From the IMG/VR virus record IMGVR_UViG_3300032011_001677, positions 1-22,354 of that record: a stretch of 22,354 nt of DNA; one strand, 5' to 3'. A program made the translations under genes and the position numbers. This stretch comes from a virus. The notes beneath the pieces were generated by a model that ran no database searches, was not told the DNA's origin, and saw only the letters and a program-made list of their open reading frames with translations. Positions within the stretch are counted from its first letter, which is position 1; each line of letters begins with the position of its first letter. Of the stretch, positions 17,794-22,354 are shown in pieces.

Positions 17794-18781
17794 AAATAGA
17801 AATACAGTAAGTCAACAACAAGAACTCGACGCGTTCATGGCAAACTACCCTGAGTACGCTTGGATGTGGGAAGACCCTGAACTTAAAGCTGTTATAGAAA
17901 AATATTTAATTGAAGTTACGCATTACGGTGATGATCCAGAAGCAAAAGTAGGTTTGTTACAACGTCTTCTTTTGGAAACAGATTTTTATAAAACGTATTC
18001 AGCTACAAATCAAAAGTATTTAAGCGACGGTAGTGATCCAAAGCATGAAGCTACGTTCAGACAAAACATGATGGACAGATACTATGACGTTATCCGTATG
18101 GCTCAACAAAAAGGTATTGTAATAACTCAAGAGAATGCATCGAACTTAGCTCACATGTCTTACCGTCACGGTTGGGACGGTGAGGAAATGGAAAAGCAAG
18201 TCGGTCACGTTCTCACTAATTATGAAAAACAAAAGTATTACGATAACGAGGCAAAAAGCTGGACATATGATTGGGATACTAAAGTTTTTGTTGGAGAAGT
18301 TGGCGACTGGATGGACTACGGGCGTGATCGTGCGGCTAAACAACTGATAGAAGTAGACCAAGATGTACTGTACAACTACGCTTTAATGGCAGTAGATGGT
18401 GTTAAAAGCAAATCTGATATTGACAGATGGATAGACAATCTAACTAAAGGCGCTTGGGGTTCTTACTCTACGCAGATAGATACGTGGCTTGAAGACACAG
18501 GTGGCGAGTACACAATTACTGATTACTTAGCTGGTGCTAAATCAGCTATAGCTAATACGTTAGAGATAGAAGAACGTGACATTAGTTGGAGTGATCCTAA
18601 ATATTCACAAGTTGTTTTTCATAAAGATGAAGAAGGTAACCACAAGTTCATGGATAAGTATGAGGCTCAGGAATGGGCGCAACGTTCAGGTGGTGGTTGG
18701 GAAAAGACTATGAACTATAGAAAACAAATGGCTTCTAAAGCTAATGTTATACAGAAAGCATTCACAGGGAGACAGTTGTAA
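17786..18781 (+). CDS. Virion-module protein, actinophage type (331 aa)
   Basis: A soluble helical protein without a recognisable enzyme motif. The pattern of the N-terminal part (NYPEYAWMWEDPELKAVIEK, then LLLETDFYKTYS near residues 60-71) and of the C-terminal half (an A..Y....W segment near residues 224-233, DYLAGAKSAIANTLEI near 243-258, a DPKYSQVVF strand and a final helix rich in Trp, Lys and Gln) recalls unnamed proteins found beside the tail or lysin genes of many actinophages. There, a 'T.WW..T' repeat precedes a 'PY....A..LE' segment. I start it at ATG 17786, not at the in-frame upstream TTG at 17702, because of a well-placed GGAG and because the extra 28 residues would lie wholly within the coding region of the upstream gene. 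Overlaps: eight bases with the 832-aa gene and one base (TAATG) with the next gene. Exact role unknown; virion component inferred. Confidence 0.78.
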   Translation: MSENRNTVSQQQELDAFMANYPEYAWMWEDPELKAVIEKYLIEVTHYGDDPEAKVGLLQRLLLETDFYKTYSATNQKYLSDGSDPKHEATFRQNMMDRYYDVIRMAQQKGIVITQENASNLAHMSYRHGWDGEEMEKQVGHVLTNYEKQKYYDNEAKSWTYDWDTKVFVGEVGDWMDYGRDRAAKQLIEVDQDVLYNYALMAVDGVKSKSDIDRWIDNLTKGAWGSYSTQIDTWLEDTGGEYTITDYLAGAKSAIANTLEIEERDISWSDPKYSQVVFHKDEEGNHKFMDKYEAQEWAQRSGGGWEKTMNYRKQMASKANVIQKAFTGRQL

Positions 18782-20271
18782 TGTCAGAAGTAGACGATTT
18801 TCTAGCTCATTTAGCACTATTAAACGCGCAAGGCGGGCAAGAAGCAGTAATAGCTTTTGGTGTAGAAACAGGAATTGTTTCTCCTGATGCCGCCGCTCAA
18901 ATGCGTGGGACTGTAACTGCTGGAGAATCAGTAGGTTTAGGCGATTACGAAGACCCAATGGCGCATCCTGTATACACATGGGATGAAACAGGCGCGCCTA
19001 CAGGTGGACCTCAAATAGTTCTTAGACCGGATACAGGAACAACAGGTGGAGCGCCCCCTATAGCGGGAGAGCCTCTACCTACAGGTCCGGGTGGTCAACC
19101 TACTGACATTGATCCTTGGGTGCCTCCACTTGGCATGGAAGGTGAACAACCAAAATTAGCAGATGAACCTCCTTACGAAGTAGTAGGTCCAGAAATGGAC
19201 GATGATCGTCCCCCTGTTTTTGCTGACGTAGCTGACGATGAAACTGTACGTAAGCCGGGAGAACCTGACGAACATTTTGTAGGTATGGGTGACCCTGCAA
19301 GAGAAACCGATATCGGTTATTACGAACCAAGCATGGAGCTTTCTAACATGTTGACATCATGGGGGTTCCCTGAACCTGTGAGACTTGATGGGAACATTGT
19401 TATTAATGATCCAGCTATGGGTAATGTCACGAACAGGATGATGGGTCTTATCGAGCAGTGGATGCGTGACCCGAAGATAGGCGAGGATGAATTAGAAATG
19501 CTTATCATCCAGTCTGAACCGTACTTGGATAGATTTCCCGGTATACGAATTGCAATGCAAAATAATGTTCAGACTCCTACAGCCTCAGAGTATCTAGCTT
19601 ACGAACGGTATGTAACAAATGTTTTCGCTGATAACGGTCTTATAGCTGACACAACTATGGTCGGTCAACTTATAGGTAAAGGCATTTCTATTACACAAGT
19701 TCAGCAACGCATGGACGCGGCTGTTGATGATGTGCTTATGATGCCTGAAGAAGTAAAGAGTATGTTCCGTACTTGGACTGGTACTACTGATGATGCGGCT
19801 GTTCTTTCATGGATGTTGAATCCTGAACAGTCGATACGTGAGATTGAACGTGCAACTGCTGAAGCAAAGTTTGGTGGGTTTACTATGATGAGTGAAGATG
19901 TGTTACCTGAAGAGCTTCTACCTACTTACACAGAGAGTCAACAGACTTTGTATAGTCGGGGGCATAGAGAGCCTAATTATTCTAATTTACAAGATTTAGC
20001 AAAAGAACTAAGTCATCTAAATTTATCTAGACAACAAGTCACTCAAGGGTGGGGTCAGATTAAAGACATGGAACATCTGTTCGCTGAAACAATGCGCGAA
20101 GATAAAGATTTCTCTGCTCTTAAAGAAGGTGTAGACGTAGCCTTTGGTGCTGGTGCGGCAGGATCAGCGGCGTTAGCTAGAAGGATTCGTCAACGTGTCG
20201 CCACTAATCAAGGTGGCGGTGGAGCGTCGGTAGGGCGTAGTGTTACTGGGTTCGGTAGCGCAAACAGATAG
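18781..20271 (+). CDS. Virion-module protein with Pro/Gly-rich linker and Gly-rich C-terminal tail (496 aa)
   Basis: The N-terminus is a short helical region (DDFLAHLALLNAQGGQ). It is followed by about 100 residues (about 60-165) rich in Pro, Gly, Asp and Glu that must be extended or disordered, then a helical domain from about residue 185. The helical part shows the order YLDRFPGIRIAM, then TASEYLAYERYV, then GQLIGKGISITQVQQRM, then LNPEQSIREIERA. The end is basic and Gly-rich (GGGGASVGRSVTGFGSANR). This order, ending in a Gly-rich 'G.GSAN' tail, matches an unnamed protein I recall beside the lytic and internal proteins of actinophages. It has no catalytic motif. A structural or ejected virion part is inferred. 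It starts at a TAATG overlap with the upstream gene. Its TAG is embedded in TAGGAG, which serves as Shine-Dalgarno of the tiny gene at 20280. Confidence 0.8.
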   Translation: MSEVDDFLAHLALLNAQGGQEAVIAFGVETGIVSPDAAAQMRGTVTAGESVGLGDYEDPMAHPVYTWDETGAPTGGPQIVLRPDTGTTGGAPPIAGEPLPTGPGGQPTDIDPWVPPLGMEGEQPKLADEPPYEVVGPEMDDDRPPVFADVADDETVRKPGEPDEHFVGMGDPARETDIGYYEPSMELSNMLTSWGFPEPVRLDGNIVINDPAMGNVTNRMMGLIEQWMRDPKIGEDELEMLIIQSEPYLDRFPGIRIAMQNNVQTPTASEYLAYERYVTNVFADNGLIADTTMVGQLIGKGISITQVQQRMDAAVDDVLMMPEEVKSMFRTWTGTTDDAAVLSWMLNPEQSIREIERATAEAKFGGFTMMSEDVLPEELLPTYTESQQTLYSRGHREPNYSNLQDLAKELSHLNLSRQQVTQGWGQIKDMEHLFAETMREDKDFSALKEGVDVAFGAGAAGSAALARRIRQRVATNQGGGGASVGRSVTGFGSANR

Positions 20272-20279
20272 GAGAATAA

Positions 20280-20363
20280 ATGCCCAAATATGCAACTAGC
20301 TCTTCCAAAGGGAAGGCTAAGAAAGTACCATACAAGAAGGTAAAGAAAGGTAAACGTAAATAA
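20280..20363 (+). CDS. Tiny ultra-basic peptide (27 aa)
   Basis: A 27-codon frame missed by ordinary length cut-offs. It has a strong Shine-Dalgarno (TAGGAG, 20269-20274) at good spacing from the ATG, and its TAA overlaps the ATG of the holin gene (TAATG at 20361-20365), so it fits the tight packing of the operon exactly. The product has 11 lysines and one arginine in 27 residues and no acidic residue, with a Ser/Thr/Tyr-containing front (MPKYATSSS). Such small Lys-rich peptides occur in other phage genomes without known function. Candidate roles are binding DNA or RNA, binding the acidic membrane surface before lysis, or a translational-coupling leader for the holin. Confident that it is translated; the function is unknown. 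Confidence 0.65.
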   Translation: MPKYATSSSKGKAKKVPYKKVKKGKRK

Positions 20364-20551
20364 TGTTTAACAAAGACGTACTAGAAAGAGTGGTTGCCAC
20401 ATTCGCGCAATCGTTCCTTGCTGTGTTCACCATTGGTGACATGGGAAGCATGAAAGCGGCTGGAATTGCAGGAGGTACTGCTGTTCTGAGCCTTGTTAAG
20501 AGTGTTGTTGCCAAGCAGTTTGGTGATGGATCGGCTTCAGCCGCCAGCTAA
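20363..20551 (+). CDS. Holin, r1t-like type
   Basis: This 62-residue membrane protein probably forms the lethal lesion in the host inner membrane at the end of infection. The start FNKDVLERVVATFAQSFLAV (residues 2-21) has the 'ERxVxTFAQ' signature that I associate with the r1t-type holin family, common in phages of Gram-positive hosts, mainly actinophages. Two hydrophobic segments are visible, about residues 10-27 and 32-51, separated by a short loop with Gly, Asp and Met, followed by a small Ser/Ala tail. Length matches that family. It overlaps the tiny basic gene and the next membrane gene by one base each (TAATG), so it is probably translated by coupling. Confidence 0.82.
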   Translation: MFNKDVLERVVATFAQSFLAVFTIGDMGSMKAAGIAGGTAVLSLVKSVVAKQFGDGSASAAS

Positions 20552-21027
20552 TGACTGACGTTACCGACCTTAAACAAGTCAAAGTATCTAGGATAACCCT
20601 CGGACTTATCATGTCTGTGGCTATCACCAGTGGAGTCGTCGTATGGAATGCGGCTAGTATTGCTGGCAGGATAGATGATTTGGAAAAACAGGTGCAGGTA
20701 ATTGAAGGAAACACTGGGACAGACAGTACAGTTTTGGCAAAACTTGATGAAATATCTCAAGGGGTCATGGAAAATGCTGGCGGTCTTGATGATTTGCGGA
20801 GCGCTAGGGTCGATGACCTTAGCCGTTTTACTCCTTCTCATATTACAAGCGCTATGGCAGGTGATTTAGAAGCAATCAAAGGTGATGTTGATGAGATGAA
20901 AGAGATCATTGCTTCTATGGCTTGGGTTCCTTCAGAATTTAGTTCGATCTGGGATCGTATCTATCTAGCTGAAGAAGCCATCCAAAGTAAGACATGGGGT
21001 AAAGACTTCTACGAAGAAAATGAATAA
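20551..21027 (+). CDS. Single-pass membrane protein with coiled coil, putative lysis accessory
   Basis: A 158-residue protein with one clear membrane segment (about residues 14-33, ITLGLIMSVAITSGVVVW) after a short N-terminal tail with Lys and Arg, then a long helical part. Heptad-like spacing of Leu, Val and Ile at about 40-90 and 104-122 suggests a coiled coil. The short N-terminus would lie inside the cell and the bulk outside, or the reverse; the sequence does not settle this. Position between a holin and another small membrane protein suggests a second holin, an anti-holin or a spanin-like helper, but no spanin lipobox is present. It starts at TAATG with the holin stop and overlaps the next gene by eight bases. 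Confidence 0.75.
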   Translation: MTDVTDLKQVKVSRITLGLIMSVAITSGVVVWNAASIAGRIDDLEKQVQVIEGNTGTDSTVLAKLDEISQGVMENAGGLDDLRSARVDDLSRFTPSHITSAMAGDLEAIKGDVDEMKEIIASMAWVPSEFSSIWDRIYLAEEAIQSKTWGKDFYEENE

Positions 21028-21202
21028 GACCGTTAAGTTAATCACAGCTATAACAGCCTTGTTGGTTGCTATAGGTACATTAATAGGGACAATCACTGTT
21101 ACTTTAGGGAAGAGTGACCCTAGTCCTTATCAGGGTGGTATGACCATAGTTTTAAATAGTCCGGAAGCCTATGCCGAATTTCTTTCTAACCATCCGGGTT
21201 AA
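21020..21202 (+). CDS. Small single-pass membrane protein (60 aa)
   Basis: A short protein with one long hydrophobic helix (about residues 7-29) after a Lys-containing N-terminus (MNKTVK), then a polar tail of about 30 residues with Pro, Ser and Asn. The helix could also be an uncleaved signal anchor; no lipobox Cys is present. Overlap with both neighbours (eight bases upstream, one base downstream) shows it belongs to the same operon. As the third small membrane protein in a row beside a holin, it is a plausible lysis regulator (anti-holin or pinholin-like). No family recognised. Confidence 0.7.
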   Translation: MNKTVKLITAITALLVAIGTLIGTITVTLGKSDPSPYQGGMTIVLNSPEAYAEFLSNHPG

Positions 21203-21477
21203 TGAAAGTTTGGATTGACCAAGACTTATGCACAGGTGATGGACTCTGTGTAGAGATATGCCCTAGTCTTTTTGACATGCATGACGATGGTCTAGCATAT
21301 GTTAAAGAAGCAGAATGGAAATCTTTATATGGGTCAGATAAATCTCGTACAGATAAAAGCACTCCTGTCTTACAAATGGCTGATGGAACTGCGACAGTCC
21401 CAGACGAACTCGCGGAAACGGCGATTGAAGCGGCAGAAGAATGCCCCGGAGAATGCATATTCCTTGAAATAGACTGA
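21202..21477 (+). CDS. Single-cluster [3Fe-4S]/[4Fe-4S] ferredoxin with an Asp at the second cluster position
   Basis: This 91-residue protein would carry one electron between a reductase and a host or phage oxidoreductase in the cytoplasm. The cluster motif is visible: Cys10-x2-Asp13-x2-Cys16-x3-Cys20-Pro near the N-terminus and Cys81-Pro at the C-terminus. This matches small ferredoxins in which an Asp replaces the second cluster Cys, as in the Pyrococcus furiosus type, where Asp can bind the fourth iron or the cluster stays [3Fe-4S]. About 25 extra residues (about 40-68) lie between the halves, and an extra Cys85 follows. CTGDGLCVEICP and AAEECPGEC resemble ferredoxins of Actinobacteria, so transfer from a host is likely. 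It is coupled to the upstream gene by TAATG and ends the operon. The partner is unknown. Confidence 0.9.
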   Translation: MKVWIDQDLCTGDGLCVEICPSLFDMHDDGLAYVKEAEWKSLYGSDKSRTDKSTPVLQMADGTATVPDELAETAIEAAEECPGECIFLEID

Positions 21478-21491
21478 GATTAGGTTATAAT
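21464..21491 (+). promoter_or_regulatory. Sigma70-type promoter for the scaffold operon
   Basis: A -35 box TTGAAA (21464-21469, five of six consensus bases) and a perfect -10 box TATAAT (21486-21491) are separated by 16 bases. The -35 lies within the last codons of the ferredoxin gene. Transcription would start near 21497-21498 and read into the scaffold and FmdB-like genes. I noticed no other promoter this good in the window. Confidence 0.72.
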
Positions 21492-21626
21492 AATCGTAGG
21501 CCGTCTGTGAGCTAAGTATTGGCCGGACGCGAGCTTATCCATTGGGATTTACCCACGCCCCTAATGAGTATGTAGTGGAGGTTGAACCAGCTAGTGACGA
21601 CTGGGGAGACAAATTTAGTCACACAC

Positions 21627-21649
21627 CGCATAGTTCCTCCGACTATGTG
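21627..21649 (+). promoter_or_regulatory. Leader hairpin with anti-Shine-Dalgarno loop
   Basis: An eight-pair stem (CGCATAGT with ACTATGTG, one G-U pair) closes a seven-base loop TCCTCCG (21635-21641). The loop could pair with GGAG of the scaffold ribosome binding site eleven bases after the stem. This would let the leader switch the start site open or closed; no experiment or alignment supports it yet. Confidence 0.4.
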
Positions 21650-21656
21650 CGACAGT

Positions 21657-21663
21657 AAAGGAG
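21657..21663 (+). promoter_or_regulatory. Ribosome binding site (AAAGGAG) deciding the scaffold start
   Basis: AAAGGAG lies eight bases before the ATG at 21672. The longer in-frame TTG start at 21582 has GGAGG touching it with no spacer, and its 30 extra residues do not look like scaffold, so the ATG is chosen. Confidence 0.8.
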
Positions 21664-21671
21664 TGATAGTT

Positions 21672-22148
21672 ATGGTAGATGAAACTGGTGGAATAAAAGA
21701 ACTTCGAGATGCGGCAGATCGTGGTAAAGAAGCAATAGCTGAACGCGATCAGTTGAAACGAGAAGTAGCTTTTATGAAAGCAGGTGTTGATACTGATTCA
21801 AAAGCAGGGCAACTTTTGTTTAAGGCTTACGATGGCGAACTGGATACAGAAGCTATACAAGCTGAATGGCAGGAACTAGCTCCTACCCCTGTTCCCGTTG
21901 TAGAACCGGAACCGGCGCAGGAAACTGTTACTGAGACTGATACGCAAGTATCAGAACAGAGGCAGGCTTTAGCTGAAGATAATGTTCCAGTAGAGGCAAC
22001 TACTCAAAGTCCTTATGAACAAGGGTTTCAAGAGTTTCAGAAATCGTATGATTCGGGCAGGTCGAAGGAAGATTCGGCGGCAAGATTTGTACACACTGTG
22101 CTTGAGGCCGCTGGTCAAGGCGACGAACGAGTTGTATCTGACATCTAA
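21672..22148 (+). CDS. Capsid scaffolding protein
   Basis: This 158-residue protein probably guides assembly of the procapsid shell and then leaves or is cleaved. The pattern is that of actinophage-type scaffolds: a charged helix (KELRDAADRGKEAIAERDQL, residues 9-28), the segment REVAFMKAGVDTDSKAGQLL (30-49), then YDGELDTEAIQAE (53-65), a Pro/Glu/Thr-rich linker (70-112), and a C-terminal helical region (about 115-147) that would touch the capsid protein. No membrane segment or enzyme motif is seen. It has its own promoter and leader, and its TAA overlaps the start of the next gene (TAATG). A scaffold normally precedes the major capsid protein, which is therefore expected within one or two genes to the right, outside this window. 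Family recognised by pattern only. Confidence 0.82.
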   Translation: MVDETGGIKELRDAADRGKEAIAERDQLKREVAFMKAGVDTDSKAGQLLFKAYDGELDTEAIQAEWQELAPTPVPVVEPEPAQETVTETDTQVSEQRQALAEDNVPVEATTQSPYEQGFQEFQKSYDSGRSKEDSAARFVHTVLEAAGQGDERVVSDI

Positions 22149-22354
22149 TGCCTACATATGTTTATGAATGTAAGGAGTGCTATTTCCTTTGGGAGTTAGT
22201 ACAAGGCATGAAGGACGAACCTGTAAGGGTTTGCTCTGAATGTGGCAAGGAATCTGCTAAACGGATTCTTCAGTCACCAGCTTTAACGGCTGATGCTACT
22301 CCGAACAGGACACGAAATAAGGTTCCTCCTCGTAGACCAAATAATAATTGGGAA
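22148..22354 (+). CDS. FmdB-like zinc-ribbon protein (3' end beyond the window)
   Basis: The first 69 codons of a small protein. Its start MPTYVYECKEC (1-11) and the second pair CSEC (Cys29, Cys32) give a CxxC...CxxC zinc ribbon (Cys8, Cys11, Cys29, Cys32) with the typical DEPVRVCSECG context of the FmdB / 'putative regulatory protein' family. The residues after the ribbon are Arg/Pro/Asn-rich and likely flexible, up to the window edge. FmdB-like ribbons are found in bacteria and many phages; their role is unproven. Here it lies between the scaffold and the expected capsid gene, so it may bind the assembling head or nucleic acid. It starts by TAATG overlap with the scaffold. Confidence 0.85.
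   Translation, partial: MPTYVYECKECYFLWELVQGMKDEPVRVCSECGKESAKRILQSPALTADATPNRTRNKVPPRRPNNNWE

Larger units (their letters stand above)
21492..21671 (+). promoter_or_regulatory. Structured 5' leader of the scaffold operon
   Basis: The longest untranslated stretch of the window (194 bases from the ferredoxin stop). From the promoter it would give a leader of about 174 nt. Possible hairpins by eye are CGTCTG/CGGACG (21502-21507 with 21524-21529), TGGG/CCCA around ATTTA (21543-21555), GTGAC/GTCAC (21594-21598 with 21618-21622), and CGCATAGT/ACTATGTG (21627-21649). No terminator-like T-run is seen, and I recognise no known riboswitch or tRNA. A three-codon ATG...TAG frame at 21564 lacks a Shine-Dalgarno. 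Confidence 0.45.

Noticed and set aside
21478-21560. Rho-independent terminator after the ferredoxin gene
   Set aside because: Short stems exist but no run of T follows; the region is better explained by promoter and leader.
21564-21575. Upstream mini-frame (three codons) in the scaffold leader
   Set aside because: No Shine-Dalgarno and likely chance in an AT-rich leader.
21582-21671. TTG-started N-terminal extension of the scaffold
   Set aside because: GGAGG touches the TTG with no spacer, the extra residues look unlike scaffold, and the ATG at 21672 has an ideal AAAGGAG.

Overview
The window reads as a stretch of the genome of a tailed double-stranded DNA phage (Caudoviricetes), moderately AT-rich, with every gene on the + strand and almost no non-coding DNA. 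The best host guess is an actinobacterium, probably a low-GC aquatic one. Four things point that way: a holin of the r1t-like type common in actinophages, a ferredoxin whose sequence style matches actinobacterial single-cluster ferredoxins, a scaffolding protein of a type I associate with actinophages, and sequence signatures in the giant virion protein and its neighbours that I recall from actinophages. These resemblances are from memory and were not searched.

Layout. Positions 1-3840 hold the packaging and portal block: a small beta-rich (Ig-like) protein, the large terminase with a small-terminase-like helix-turn-helix at its N-terminus, and the portal protein. After a small Q/G/P-rich protein comes a single 3189-codon gene (4246-13815) that fills about 43 percent of the window. 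It is probably an internal or tail-associated virion protein, and it carries an embedded HExxH zinc-protease-like domain. Four further large proteins of presumed virion function follow (13802-20271). The second of them (832 aa) has what looks like a degenerate M15-peptidase-like segment followed by a lysozyme-like cell-wall hydrolase domain.

Positions 20280-21477 hold very small genes: a 27-aa ultra-basic peptide, an r1t-type holin, two more single-pass membrane proteins, and a [3Fe-4S]/[4Fe-4S] ferredoxin with an aspartate in place of the second cluster cysteine. The ferredoxin ends the operon. A near-consensus sigma70-type promoter overlaps its stop codon and drives a leader of about 174 nt with several possible hairpins. 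The leader is followed by the capsid scaffolding protein and an FmdB-like zinc-ribbon protein cut by the window edge. The major capsid protein is not present and most likely lies just to the right.

How the genes work together. Terminase and portal package DNA. Scaffold, and presumably a capsid protein outside the window, build the procapsid. The giant protein and its four neighbours probably form the internal or tail ejection apparatus that degrades the wall and delivers DNA. The small membrane proteins release progeny. Most gene junctions overlap by one base (TAATG) or by ATGA, so the left 21.5 kb looks like one translationally coupled late operon. No tRNA, CRISPR array, IS element or integrase was seen, and no stretch longer than 300 bases lacks a gene; the longest is 21478-21671.
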